Shown piece by piece: positions 16,005-25,058 of a stretch of DNA of 64,000 bases. The notes beneath the pieces are model-generated. The model was not told where the DNA came from. It did not search any database and worked only from the letters and a program-made list of their open reading frames with translations. This stretch comes from Fictibacillus barbaricus. GTDB lineage: Bacteria; Bacillota; Bacilli; Bacillales; Fictibacillaceae. Numbering within the stretch: position 1 is the stretch's first letter; each line of letters begins with the position of its first letter. The DNA is taken from assembly GCF_014635025.1 (NCBI RefSeq), contig NZ_BMCE01000001.1, forward strand, positions 558,001 to 622,000, given 5' to 3'. The position numbers and the translations under genes are program-made.

Positions 16005-16030
16005 TTGTTCGACAAACGCGTGCGATTGCG
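16005..16030 (+). repeat. Array site 17 (divergent)
   Basis: The left arm TTGTTCGACAAACGCGTGCG is recognisable. The hairpin and right arm are diverged. Confidence 0.6.
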
Positions 16031-16096
16031 TAGGATAGTGTCATCACCTTGTTAAGAAAAAGGATTAGAAATTGATTTAATATGAGGAGATTAGTT

Positions 16097-16612
16097 ATGA
16101 GAGCAGCAATTAAAGCTGAATTAAATAAAATAAATGGTTTGAAATTACAGTATACAGGTAGATCATCAGACCTCTTTTGGCTAGGGTTTGGAGAAATCTT
16201 TCAAATTATTAGAAGAGGCAGAACCGAAGAAACAGCAGAATACACATTACATATACAATGTTCGTGGAGGATTACCTTATGCAACAAAATTGTTGTAGCT
16301 TCTCGTGATATTTATGCTCCCAACTCTGAATGGGATGACCTCAAAAATGATTTCGATTGGGATATTCAAGGTAACAATAAATTTGATGAACGTATTAAAT
16401 CTTTTTTGAAGGACACTGGACGATTAATGGTAGAACGAATTGAAGCAGATGATGTCGGGGGAATAGAAGTCTTTTTATCAAATGGTTATAAATTAGAAAC
16501 ATTTCCAGATAGTTCAGGAGACGATGATGATAGTGAGCACTGGAGGTTCTTTAACAGAAAAGAAAATAGCCCACATTTTGTAGTTTCTGGAGAGGGAATT
16601 GAAAGAGTTTAA
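16097..16612 (+). CDS. Hypothetical cassette protein
   Basis: The 171-residue protein starts MRAAIKAELNKING; the ATG at 16097 has GAGGAGA at 6 bases, while the ATG at 16082 overlaps that site. The sequence suggests an alpha/beta protein with a central DDLKNDFDWDIQGNNKFDERI, an acidic DSSGDDDDSEHW near the end and no membrane segment. It resembles small orphan proteins of accessory regions, but no family is recognised. The stop is directly followed by site 18. Confidence 0.6.
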   Translation: MRAAIKAELNKINGLKLQYTGRSSDLFWLGFGEIFQIIRRGRTEETAEYTLHIQCSWRITLCNKIVVASRDIYAPNSEWDDLKNDFDWDIQGNNKFDERIKSFLKDTGRLMVERIEADDVGGIEVFLSNGYKLETFPDSSGDDDDSEHWRFFNRKENSPHFVVSGEGIERV

Positions 16613-16670
16613 TCTTCCACAATCGGGTGCATTTCTTCAAGAAGGGGAATTGCACTTTTTTATTGAATAA
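16613..16670 (+). repeat. Array site 18
   Basis: It begins at the base after the stop codon. The left arm CTTCCACAATCGGGTGC, hairpin, T-run and ATTGAATAA are present. Confidence 0.9.
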
Positions 16671-16715
16671 TGCTTTATTAGCGTTGTATAAATTACATGA
16701 AAGATAAGTAGATAG

Positions 16716-16814
16716 GTGACTAAATGTATAAGTATCGAATTACAAGAGGAACCAGAAAAGTTTAATAGGACAGTACAAATGTTTTTAGAACAAAAGGTTG
16801 TCTCTTTATTATAA
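16716..16814 (+). CDS. Tiny ORF, probably a cassette remnant
   Basis: The 32-codon frame from GTG (MTKCISIELQEEPEKFNRTV...) lies between sites 18 and 19. It has GATAG upstream but no strong ribosome site. It may be a truncated gene; no family recognised. Confidence 0.3.
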   Translation: MTKCISIELQEEPEKFNRTVQMFLEQKVVSLL

Positions 16815-16820
16815 GCATTA

Positions 16821-16870
16821 GTTATTCCACAATAGGGTTCAAGAAGGAGAAATGCACCTTTTTATTGAAC
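16821..16870 (+). repeat. Array site 19 (internal deletion)
   Basis: The left arm GTTATTCCACAATAGGG joins directly to TTCAAGAAGGAGAAATGC. About ten bases of the first hairpin half are missing. Confidence 0.8.
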
Positions 16871-16978
16871 TATAAGTTACAATTTTCTTATGTTAAGTGA
16901 TGAAACTTCTATACAAAACAAAGCGTATTAATACAAAAGACTTAGGGTAGTAAGTGCAATATAATAAATGATTTAATA

Positions 16979-17205
16979 ATGTTTGCTATCTTTATAATCT
17001 TTCCTTTATTAGGGGGGGTATCATTTTTATAATTGGTCTAAACCTTCCAGTTAAAAAAATTTAAAAATTGATGAAAACTGATCTATTATTGGATGCTATT
17101 ACTAGAACAATAATTGATTTACGTTTAGATCCAACAGGTTTAATATCAATATGTTTATTTATTGGTTCGTCGCTTTCTTTGGCGGGGTTATTTTTTTTAC
17201 TTTAG
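16979..17205 (+). pseudogene. Degraded small membrane protein gene
   Basis: A first frame at 16979 encodes MFAIFIIFPLLGGVSFL and stops. One extra base would continue it as IIGLNLPVKKI. A separate frame 17071-17205 encodes the 44-residue MKTDLLLDAITRTIIDL.. with a C-terminal hydrophobic segment (ICLFIGSSLSLAGLFFLL). Neither has a good ribosome site. I read this as a decayed cassette between sites 19 and 20. Confidence 0.4.
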
Positions 17206-17250
17206 TTATTACTATCTAAGATATGAAATACAGGGATATAATATTGAGAA

Positions 17251-17328
17251 TTATTCCACAATCGGGTGCATTTCTTCAAGAAGGAGATGTGCTCTTTTTA
17301 TTGAAATAAAACAGTTTAGTTGAAGAAA
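17251..17328 (+). repeat. Array site 20
   Basis: The left arm TTATTCCACAATCGGGTGC, hairpin, T-run and right arm ACAGTTTAGTTGAAGAAA are present. Confidence 0.9.
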
Positions 17329-17357
17329 TAAATTGATAGGTAAAGGCGGAGGAATAG

Positions 17358-17832
17358 TTGGAGAAAATAAAAAAATGTCACAGGGCCTTTGGTGTATATG
17401 GTGTTTGTATACAAGATGGAAAGCTTTTAGTAATAAATAAAAACGGTGGACCTTATAAAAATCGTTTATGATCTTCCAGGGGGAAGTTTAGAAGAAGCAG
17501 AAAGTTTGTCAGTAGCCATGAAGAGGGAGTTCCTTGAAGAAACAGGATTCAAAATTGAAATTATAAAAAACATTGGAATAATAGATTTTATGCTTCCTTG
17601 GGATTGGAAAGAGTTTACTGATGTTCATCACATATGTGTATATTATTCAGTTAAGATTATAGGTGGTGAATTAATTGAACCTGTTCAATTTGAAGGGCAG
17701 GATTCCCTTGGAGCATTATGGGTATCAGAGCAAGATGTGTCTGAAGATAATGCTTCTCCACTAGTTCTTAAAGCATTTAAATGGATAAAAAACCAACACC
17801 TCGGGATAGATGTTGAATTGTATGAAACTTAG
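17358..17832 (+). pseudogene. Frameshifted NUDIX hydrolase gene
   Basis: A TTG start with GGAGGAAT encodes MEKIKKCHRAFGVYGV, a good NUDIX N terminus, and runs to NGGPYKNRL then TGA at 17469. The next frame continues with YDLPGGSLEEAESLS and a complete NUDIX box (REFLEETGF). Removing one T from the TTT at 17464-17466 restores CGT TAT GAT (RYDLPGG), which is exactly what the family expects. It is a single-base insertion or a sequencing error. The shorter frame from GTG 17446 lacks the first strand. Confidence 0.8.
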
Positions 17833-17853
17833 GAGGTAAAAAAGTAATAAAAC

Positions 17854-17944
17854 CTTACTCCACAAACGGGTGCATTTCTTCAAGAAGGAGAAGTGCTCTT
17901 TTTTATTGAACTTATTGAACAAACGTAGCAGGATTATTTAATAA
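17854..17944 (+). repeat. Array site 21 (complete)
   Basis: The left arm CTTACTCCACAAACGGGTGC, consensus hairpin, T-run and second palindrome ending TAGCAGGATTATTTAATAA are present. Confidence 0.95.
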
Positions 17945-17980
17945 AGATCTCAAAAGTTAACTAAAGAAAGTAGCGAAGTT

Positions 17981-18316
17981 ATGAATATAAAAAAACAACT
18001 ATTAGAGTTACTTAAAAAGACAGTTGTAGAACTAGTAAAAAGTGACTTTGAAAGTATTAAAGCGAAATTAGGAAATGACATACAACTAGAGGACATTAAA
18101 GAGGAATTAAGCTACTGGGATTCTTTAACGATTCCTCCTGAATATGCCTATGAAAAAGTAGAATTTTATGAGTATGAAGATGGTTCTGGTTTGGGTTTGG
18201 AGTTTGATCTTTGGATTGATAATGAAGTAAGCGACTTAACATTATCTTGTGAAGCAATTCTAGATAAAAACAATAACGTGTTATCTTTTAAAATTGAAAA
18301 TTTACATACTTTATAA
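17981..18316 (+). CDS. Hypothetical cassette protein
   Basis: The 111-residue soluble acidic protein has an N-terminal helix (KKQLLELLKKTVVELVKSDF) followed by a beta-rich part (EFYEYEDGSGLGLEFDLWID, LTLSCEAILDKNNNVLSF). No family recognised; it has the size and charge of immunity-type proteins. The start is ATG after AAGTAGCGAAG, a weak ribosome site. It begins 37 bases after site 21. Confidence 0.6.
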   Translation: MNIKKQLLELLKKTVVELVKSDFESIKAKLGNDIQLEDIKEELSYWDSLTIPPEYAYEKVEFYEYEDGSGLGLEFDLWIDNEVSDLTLSCEAILDKNNNVLSFKIENLHTL

Positions 18317-18322
18317 AGTTCA

Positions 18323-18400
18323 CTTATTCCACAAACGGGTGCATTTCTTCAAGAAGAAGATCTGCACCTTTACTTCAGCAAACGATACAGTTTAGTTGAA
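18323..18400 (+). repeat. Array site 22
   Basis: The left arm CTTATTCCACAAACGGGTGC, hairpin (GCATTTCTTC..GATCTGC) and right arm ATACAGTTTAGTTGAA are present. Confidence 0.9.
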
Positions 18401-18532
18401 AAAGAAAAACAGTCAGCAGAAAATAATTATCTGACTACAAAAATAGTTTACAGGAGAACTCTGCGAATAATAAATCTTACCATCTTAATTAGGACGTAAA
18501 ATGATGTTTGGAAGAAGATAGGGGATATAATC

Positions 18533-18892
18533 GTGTTAGTATTTTTACTACATATTCTGATAAGTTTCATGGTGTTAGGAATAACATTGGTTCTAGGTCG
18601 AATAGTTGAATTTAAAAGAAGTTCTCTTAATAATATGGTTGCGATAACTGGATTATCAGGGATTTTTTTAGTAGGTACAGGTATTTACATTGGAATAGGA
18701 GAGTCTTTACATGCATATTTCTATATAACCTTTATATTACAGTTAATTATTATTTGTCTTTTCTTTTTTAACTATCGTCATTTTAAAAAGGTGGGCAATT
18801 CAAAATTCATAAACATCTCTTCCATGATCCTAGTTATTATTAGTTATCTAACTTATGTTTACTATATTCTAGGGAGCTTTTTGTATAACTAA
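18533..18892 (+). CDS. Four-pass membrane protein
   Basis: The 119-residue protein has four hydrophobic segments (LHILISFMVLGITLVLG, MVAITGLSGIFLVGTGIYIGI, FYITFILQLIIICLFFF, MILVIISYLTYVYYIL). The GTG start follows TAGGGGAT. No family recognised. Its stop codon TAA is part of the left arm of site 23 (AACTAATGGGTGC), so repeat and gene overlap. Confidence 0.65.
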   Translation: MLVFLLHILISFMVLGITLVLGRIVEFKRSSLNNMVAITGLSGIFLVGTGIYIGIGESLHAYFYITFILQLIIICLFFFNYRHFKKVGNSKFINISSMILVIISYLTYVYYILGSFLYN

Positions 18893-18960
18893 TGGGTGCA
18901 TTTCTTCAAGAAGGAGATCTGCATCTTTTTATTGAACAATAGTTGCAGGTTTGTTGAACA
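18883..18960 (+). repeat. Array site 23
   Basis: The left arm TATAACTAATGGGTGC overlaps the upstream stop codon. The hairpin, T-run and right arm TTGCAGGTTTGTTGAACA follow. Confidence 0.9.
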
Positions 18961-18986
18961 AAATATTAATCATTAAGGGAGCAATT

Positions 18987-19238
18987 ATGGTTAAACCGGA
19001 AGTTAAATTAATTAAAATAAATGATATTAAAGAAATAAAAGATGAAACATATAGAGAGTACTTATATTCCATAGAAGAGAAGTATTATTTATTTTCTGTA
19101 CATATTGGAGAAAACGTTGTGGCAGTATGTAATATTAAAAAAGAAGATGAAAAAAGTTATGAAATAGTTGATTACATTGGTTCTGAAAGTTGTATTAAAC
19201 TGATTGAAGAAAAATTAATGAATTTCAATCCACAATAA
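18987..19238 (+). CDS. Hypothetical cassette protein
   Basis: The 83-residue protein (MVKPEVKLIKINDIKEIKDE...) is charged and soluble. The ATG at 18987 has AAGGGAGC upstream; the longer frame starts inside site 23 and is rejected. The composition (lysine/glutamate-rich, beta strands YLFSVHIGENVVAVCNI) gives no family. It begins 26 bases after site 23. Confidence 0.55.
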   Translation: MVKPEVKLIKINDIKEIKDETYREYLYSIEEKYYLFSVHIGENVVAVCNIKKEDEKSYEIVDYIGSESCIKLIEEKLMNFNPQ

Positions 19239-19241
19239 TCA

Positions 19242-19299
19242 GTTATTCCACAAACGGGTGCATTTCTTCAAGAAGGAGAAATGCTTTTTTAATAAATTG
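19242..19299 (+). repeat. Array site 24
   Basis: It begins 3 bases after the stop. The left arm GTTATTCCACAAACGGGTGC, hairpin, T-run and AATAAATTG are present. Confidence 0.9.
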
Positions 19300-19370
19300 A
19301 TTACTAAGCTACTATATTAAACTTTATAAGTGTAAAATTATCTTTGTATCAAATCATAAGGAGCACGAAA

Positions 19371-19781
19371 TTGAAGGAACTTTTAGCTCGAAAATTAATG
19401 GTTTCCATCTTAACAACACTTACTTTTACAGTTGGACTATTCTTCATACCTATTATTAGAGGTATGGAATTCTTTTTTTTATGGTTAGTACCAATCGTTA
19501 TTATTTTTGCTGGTGTCATCATCCTTGTATTTGGAAGTTTAACATCCATTATATTGGAGATGTTACTGAAAAAAATGGTGAAAAAAAGAAAATTTTATTT
19601 AGTGTTCTATATTTTATGTCATGGTTTATTTGGTTTTATAGGTGGATTGTTTCTTGCTTTAGCTGACCAAAATAATTGGTCGTTAGTACCGGGTGGAATA
19701 TGTGGTTTTATGTATGCGATAATTGAAAGCTATATTTTTACGAAATTAACTTACAAGAGTAAAGAAAATAAAGTTTTATAA
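19371..19781 (+). CDS. Membrane protein related to the 14101 cassette product
   Basis: The 136-residue protein uses a TTG start with AAGGAG 7 bases upstream. It has four hydrophobic segments and matches the membrane half of the protein at 14101 (VFGSLTSIILEMLLKK versus VYGNIVSHLLEWVFDR; CHGLFGFIGG versus LHGVFGSLIG). It lacks that protein's C-terminal soluble domain. Function unknown. Confidence 0.7.
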   Translation: MKELLARKLMVSILTTLTFTVGLFFIPIIRGMEFFFLWLVPIVIIFAGVIILVFGSLTSIILEMLLKKMVKKRKFYLVFYILCHGLFGFIGGLFLALADQNNWSLVPGGICGFMYAIIESYIFTKLTYKSKENKVL

Positions 19782-19808
19782 AGGTAGTCATCACTATCCT
19801 AAAATGAG

Positions 19809-19850
19809 TTATTCAACAAACGGGTGCTTTAATGAAATAAGCAACCCTAT
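19809..19850 (+). repeat. Array site 25 (diverged 3' half)
   Basis: The left arm GTTATTCAACAAACGGGTGC is followed by a different hairpin (GTGCTTTAATGAAATAAGCA). Confidence 0.75.
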
Positions 19851-19871
19851 AAAACAGCAGAATCAGAAAGA

Positions 19872-19899
19872 AGCGTACCCTTCACAAGGGTACGCTTTT
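19872..19899 (+). terminator. Intrinsic terminator
   Basis: The stem AGCGTACCC/GGGTACGCT is followed by TTTG. It insulates the NTPase gene downstream. Confidence 0.75.
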
Positions 19900-20013
19900 G
19901 GTAAATAGCAATATCTTTTAGAAAACTATTTGTAAATACAAAAAATCTCTACTTATACGCTGCTGTTCTATTAGAAGATAAACTGTTCAGATGGTATTTG
20001 CAGGATTTATGTT

Positions 20014-20042
20014 TAAATTCTTAATTAAGTTTTTGGTATAAT
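20014..20042 (+). promoter_or_regulatory. Likely sigma-A promoter of the STAND NTPase gene
   Basis: An extended -10 TGGTATAAT ends at 20042, about 75 bases before the TTG start. The -35 region is AT-rich and weak, as is common with extended -10 promoters. Confidence 0.45.
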
Positions 20043-20117
20043 ATGGGTAGTTAATTTTCATTAAAGTATTTTTAATTTACTATGTTTTATCGATTGACTG
20101 AGAAAGGGGTGGTATTT

Positions 20118-23100
20118 TTGATTAAACCAAATTGGAACATTTTTAAAGCAAAGTTTAGCGAGAACCCACAGAATAACTTTGAATGGTTATGTTATCTTTT
20201 ATTTTGCGAAGAGTTTGGAAAAGAGTTTGGTATTTTTAGGTATAAGAATCAATCTGGGATTGAGACCAATCCAGTTTATGTAGATAAAGAAGTTATTGGA
20301 TGGCAAGCGAAGTTTTATGAAACTACTTTGTCGGATCACAAAAGCGATTTAATTAATACCTTAATAAAAACTAAAAGAGATTATTCAGATTTAACAAAAA
20401 TAATTTTTTATACAAATCAAGAATGGGGACAAAGTCATAAGTCTGAACAAAACGATCCCCAAGCAAAAGTTGATATTGAAAGTAAAGCAAAAGAGTTGGA
20501 TCTACAAATTGAATGGCGCACAGCAAGTTACTTTGAGTCACCTTTTGTTACCATAAAAAATGAGTTGATTCTTCAACATTTTTTTAGTTTTGAAAAGAGT
20601 ATTGTTCAACTCTTATCTGAAAAACAAACCCATGCCTCGTCTATTTTAGAGGATATTCAAACATCCATAAACTTTCATGGGGAGAAAATAGAAATAAATA
20701 GAAACGATCTTCTTAATAAGATATTAAATAAAATTGAAAAAGAACAAGTATTGATGGTAACGGGTGATGGTGGAGTTGGAAAAACGGCGGTAATCAAAAA
20801 GCTATATGAGAATCAAAAAACAAGTACTCCTATTTACATTTTTAAGGCGAGTGAATTTGAAATTACTAGTGTAAATAATTTGTTTGGTGATTACAGTTTG
20901 CAAGATTTTATTGAAGTTCATAAAAAAGATAAGAAAAAGTTAGTAGTAATTGATTCAGCTGAAAAGTTATTAGATTTAGAAAACACAGACCCATTCAAAG
21001 AATTTCTTTCTGTTTTAATTAAAAATGAATGGAAAATTATCTATACAGCTAGAAGTAATTACTTGTCCGATTTAGACATGCAGTTTATTGATCTATATCA
21101 AGTTAAACCTGTTAAGTTCTATATTGAAACTTTGAGCGAGAAAGAACTAATTGCCTGCTCTCAAGCTTATAACTTCGATTTACCAACCGACACAAAGTTG
21201 TTGGAGTTACTCAAAAACCCATTTTATTTAAACGAATATTTAAAGTTTTATAGTAATGACGAAGTAATTGATTATCAAAGTTTCAAAGATAAATTATGGA
21301 ATAAAATAATAAAAAAATCCAAGCCGAATAGAGAGCAATGTTTTATGAAGATTGCTTTTCAAAGAGTAAGTGAAGGTCAATTTTTTATTTCTCCTAATTG
21401 TAATGAATTGACCATTAATTCCTTGGTTGAGGACGGTATCCTGCGATATGAAACAGCAGGATACTTTATTACTCATGATATATATGAAGAGCGGGCTTTG
21501 GAAAAAATAATAGAATCTGAATTTATTAAACAAGAAAATTACTATGATTTCTTCGTGAAAATAGGAGAATCTCTGCCTATTCGGCGAAGTTTTAGGAAAT
21601 GGGTGTCTGATAAGCTCTTGATTGAAGATGATTTAATCGAAAGTTTTATTGAAGAAGTCATTGAAGATGAAAACATTCGTTATTTTTGGAAAGATGAAGT
21701 TTTGGTATCAGTGTTACTGTCATCATACTCGGATCACTTTATTAATTTATTTGAGGAAAAGTTACTTGAGAATAACCAAAAACTATTAAAAAGAGTAACA
21801 TTTCTTTTAAGGATAGCGTGTAAAGAAGTTGATGAAGACTTTTTAAAAACAGTGGGATTGGAAGAATATCGCCTGTCGTATATGAAGTATATATTTACAA
21901 AGCCAAAAGGAAAAGGCTGGGAAAGTATAATTAAACTAATTTACAAATATAAAGATGATTTTGATGTAGAAAAACTAAATTTTATATTACCGATAATAAA
22001 TGAATGGAATAATAAATTTAAAAGCGGTAAAACAACAAAGTTATCAGCATTAATTGCCTTGAAATATTACCAAGTAATTGCTGAAGAAGACATTTACCTT
22101 TCAAAAGGAGAAGAAATTGAAGAGAACCTTATCAAAACAATTTTACATGGAGCTTCTGAAATAAAGGAGGAACTTTCTCGGGTTTTTGATGAAGTACTGA
22201 AAAATAAGTGGAGGGGTTATAGAGATCCTTATTATGACTTAATAAATGCTATTTTAACTAAAGTCGGCGAAAATAAGGAGGTTCTTATATCACTTCCAAA
22301 GTATGTATTAAGTCTAGCAGATTTGTACTGGTTTAATCCTAAGGAAAATAGACACCCATTTCATTATAGTGTTGGAGTCGAAGATGATTTCTGTATAGAA
22401 AATAATCATAGGGATTATTATCCTTCCAGTGCCTTTCAAACACCTATTTATTGGTTGCTCCAACATTCACTTAAAGAAACCATTGATTTCTTGCTGAGAT
22501 TTATAAATAGAACAGTTGAATGCTATGTAAAGTCAGATTTAGATAAATCAGAAATAAAAGTAGTAGAAGTTGTTACAGATACCAAAGTGGTAAAACAATA
22601 TATAAGTAATAGACTTTGGAACACTTATAGAGGCACCCATGTTTTACCTAATGTTTTTGAATCGATTCATATGGCATTAGAAAAGTTTCTTCTTGAAACA
22701 GCAAAGAATACCGACTCTAAAATCCTGGAAAGTAATCTTCTATACTTAATCAAGAATTCAAACTCAACTTCTGTTACAGCAATAGTGGTAAGTGTTGTTT
22801 TAGCCTACCCTGAGAAAACTTTTAATGTATCTAAGGTTCTATTCCAAACAAAAGAATTTTTTCTTTATGACGCTAGCAGAATGACAGAAGATTACTCTGC
22901 AAAAAATCTTTTTTCAATTGGAGCTGGAATGCTACCTAAAAATAAAATTCACGAAGAAGAAAGAATTAATTCTTGTAAGGATAGCCATAGAAAAAAATCA
23001 CTTGAGCATCTAGCTCTAATTTATCAATTTTTTAAGGGTGAGGGTGTAACTGATGAGGAAGTAGAAGAAAGACAAAAGGTAATATGGGCAATTTTTGATA

Positions 23101-24812
23101 AGTATTATAAGGAAATTACAGACGATTCCAGGGAAGACGATAAAACTTGGAGACTTTTTCTTGCTAGAATGGACAGCAGAAAAATGAAACCTACTGTGGA
23201 AGAAGTGGATGAAGGATTGCAGATAAAATTCAATCCAGAGATTGATACTAGCTTAAAAGAGTATAGTGAAGCTGCTCTCCAAGAAGGTTCTGAAGCAGTA
23301 AAATACACTTCCTTAAAAATGTGGGCTGACCATAAAGTTAAGAATGATGAAAAGTACAAAGAATATACACAATATGAAGAGAATCCAAAACAGGCATTGA
23401 AAGAAGTTAAGGAGATTCTTGAAAACTTAAAAAAGAATGATTATAGATTTCACCTTTTTAATAAGACGATTCCTGCTGATGTTTGTAGTGTTTTAGTAAG
23501 GGATTATTTTGAGGAACTTTCGAAACCTGAAAAGGATTTTTGTAAAGAAGTAATTTTAGAATTTGCAACTTCCTCTTTCAGACCGAATTATTCGTATCAG
23601 ATATGGGATGGTGTTGAATCAACAATTTCTGTATTGCCACTTATATTAGAGAAGTTTCCTGACGAAAAAGAAAATATAAAAGTCATTCTGTTATTAACTT
23701 TGTTCGATTCTCATCCAATAGGAAATTATGCAAAGTTTTCAGATTACTCATTGAATACCATATTTAATAATTTATGGAGTATTAGTTTTTCTGATGCACA
23801 ATCTCTACTCCTTGGATATCTATACTTAAAACCGAAATATGAAGCGATGCGAGAGAGTATGAGACTAGAAAATTACAAAAAAAATAAATATAAACTATAT
23901 GAGAATGAGTTAATCGAAACATTTGTAAGTGAATATGAAAAAGACATAGAAAAGGTTATAGCAAATGCGATTTGTTTAGATGACATAAAAAATATAAAAA
24001 ACCTGAATTTAAGCATCTTAAGAACAGCATTTCAATTAATTCCCTTAAAGATTTTAGATGAGTCACATAAAATAATTACTCAATTCATCATATCTTCTTT
24101 TGCAGAGAAATTGTTATCAGATACAGAGGAAAAAGTTGATTACCAAGTGAGACATGATTTTTTGAGGAAGCTTTCTAGGGTTGTTTTATCTTCTCCAAAT
24201 GAAGATGTTCCTATGTATTTACACCCGTTTATTGAGGGATTTAATAACACTGAATCTATGGCAGAATTATTTAAAGAATTCATCATAGCCGAAGATATGC
24301 TGAAAACTTATGATAACTTTTGGTTGGTATGGGACTTGTTTTATGACAAAGTCTCCGAGTTGTGTAATGGTGAAAGTTACGGTTATTACAATCAAATAAT
24401 CATCAAAAGTTATCTCTTTGCTCAGACACCATGGAATGAAAATGTTACTGAATGGCATGCGTTTAAAGATAATACTAAAAGGTTTTTAAGTAAAGTTGCA
24501 AAAAGTATAGGGAGATCTCCATCTGTTTTTTATGCAATTTCAAAATTATTAAATGGAATTGGGCATAAATATCTTAATAATGGAATCTCTTGGATTTCTA
24601 GAATCTTAAGTGAACATCCGAATATATGGACAGAGCAATTAGAGGGTAATACAATTTACCAATTAGAAAACCTGTTAAAAATCTATATATATAAGAATCG
24701 GGAAAGAGTAAAAAGAGAAACAAAATTAAAACAAGAAGTTCTTGTCATATTGGACTTTTTAGTAGAAAAAGGTTCAGTTGCAGGTTATATGCTAAGAGAA
24801 AACGTTTTATAA
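20118..24812 (+). CDS. Avs-like STAND NTPase with N-terminal nuclease-like domain (anti-phage candidate)
   Basis: The TTG start has GGGGTGG 6 bases upstream and gives 1564 residues. Residues about 20-150 resemble a PD-(D/E)xK nuclease: an acidic residue near IETNPVYVDKE, then GWQAKFYE (QxK motif). A P-loop NTPase follows, with GDGGVGKTA (Walker A, near 215) and KKLVVIDSAE (Walker B, near 275). The remaining ~1100 residues are helical, repeat-like sequence without enzyme motifs, the usual ligand-sensing region of STAND proteins. This order and length match Avs (AVAST) antiviral proteins, which detect phage proteins and then activate a nuclease. The precise Avs type is not determined. It is bounded by sites 25 and 26 and has its own promoter and terminator. 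Confidence 0.7.
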   Translation: MIKPNWNIFKAKFSENPQNNFEWLCYLLFCEEFGKEFGIFRYKNQSGIETNPVYVDKEVIGWQAKFYETTLSDHKSDLINTLIKTKRDYSDLTKIIFYTNQEWGQSHKSEQNDPQAKVDIESKAKELDLQIEWRTASYFESPFVTIKNELILQHFFSFEKSIVQLLSEKQTHASSILEDIQTSINFHGEKIEINRNDLLNKILNKIEKEQVLMVTGDGGVGKTAVIKKLYENQKTSTPIYIFKASEFEITSVNNLFGDYSLQDFIEVHKKDKKKLVVIDSAEKLLDLENTDPFKEFLSVLIKNEWKIIYTARSNYLSDLDMQFIDLYQVKPVKFYIETLSEKELIACSQAYNFDLPTDTKLLELLKNPFYLNEYLKFYSNDEVIDYQSFKDKLWNKIIKKSKPNREQCFMKIAFQRVSEGQFFISPNCNELTINSLVEDGILRYETAGYFITHDIYEERALEKIIESEFIKQENYYDFFVKIGESLPIRRSFRKWVSDKLLIEDDLIESFIEEVIEDENIRYFWKDEVLVSVLLSSYSDHFINLFEEKLLENNQKLLKRVTFLLRIACKEVDEDFLKTVGLEEYRLSYMKYIFTKPKGKGWESIIKLIYKYKDDFDVEKLNFILPIINEWNNKFKSGKTTKLSALIALKYYQVIAEEDIYLSKGEEIEENLIKTILHGASEIKEELSRVFDEVLKNKWRGYRDPYYDLINAILTKVGENKEVLISLPKYVLSLADLYWFNPKENRHPFHYSVGVEDDFCIENNHRDYYPSSAFQTPIYWLLQHSLKETIDFLLRFINRTVECYVKSDLDKSEIKVVEVVTDTKVVKQYISNRLWNTYRGTHVLPNVFESIHMALEKFLLETAKNTDSKILESNLLYLIKNSNSTSVTAIVVSVVLAYPEKTFNVSKVLFQTKEFFLYDASRMTEDYSAKNLFSIGAGMLPKNKIHEEERINSCKDSHRKKSLEHLALIYQFFKGEGVTDEEVEERQKVIWAIFDKYYKEITDDSREDDKTWRLFLARMDSRKMKPTVEEVDEGLQIKFNPEIDTSLKEYSEAALQEGSEAVKYTSLKMWADHKVKNDEKYKEYTQYEENPKQALKEVKEILENLKKNDYRFHLFNKTIPADVCSVLVRDYFEELSKPEKDFCKEVILEFATSSFRPNYSYQIWDGVESTISVLPLILEKFPDEKENIKVILLLTLFDSHPIGNYAKFSDYSLNTIFNNLWSISFSDAQSLLLGYLYLKPKYEAMRESMRLENYKKNKYKLYENELIETFVSEYEKDIEKVIANAICLDDIKNIKNLNLSILRTAFQLIPLKILDESHKIITQFIISSFAEKLLSDTEEKVDYQVRHDFLRKLSRVVLSSPNEDVPMYLHPFIEGFNNTESMAELFKEFIIAEDMLKTYDNFWLVWDLFYDKVSELCNGESYGYYNQIIIKSYLFAQTPWNENVTEWHAFKDNTKRFLSKVAKSIGRSPSVFYAISKLLNGIGHKYLNNGISWISRILSEHPNIWTEQLEGNTIYQLENLLKIYIYKNRERVKRETKLKQEVLVILDFLVEKGSVAGYMLRENVL

Positions 24813-24879
24813 TATCATTTGTGATTTTTACAATATTCTTTTGAAAGATCAACATTAATTTGTGGTGTAAAAATAACTT

Positions 24880-24904
24880 CAGCTGCCAATATAGGCAGCT
24901 TTTT
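24880..24904 (+). terminator. AGCTGCC/GGCAGCT hairpin terminator
   Basis: The stem AGCTGCC..GGCAGCT with TTTTTC ends the NTPase transcript. Same hairpin as at 3311 and 10094. Confidence 0.8.
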
Positions 24905-24905
24905 C

Positions 24906-24937
24906 TTATTCCACAATCGGACCAGATAGTGAAATAA
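24906..24937 (+). repeat. Array site 26 (short form)
   Basis: TTATTCCACAATCGG / ACCAGATAGTGAAATAA is the compact palindrome directly after the AGCTGCC terminator. Confidence 0.85.
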
Positions 24938-25058
24938 GTTATATGTATTATAATTGGAATATAGGGAGGATTTAAGAAGGTAAATACAATAAAGATTGCA
25001 AAAAAACGATAGAATAAGAACTTTTGTTCATTTATTCGGAAAGTAGTGAAAATAGCTG

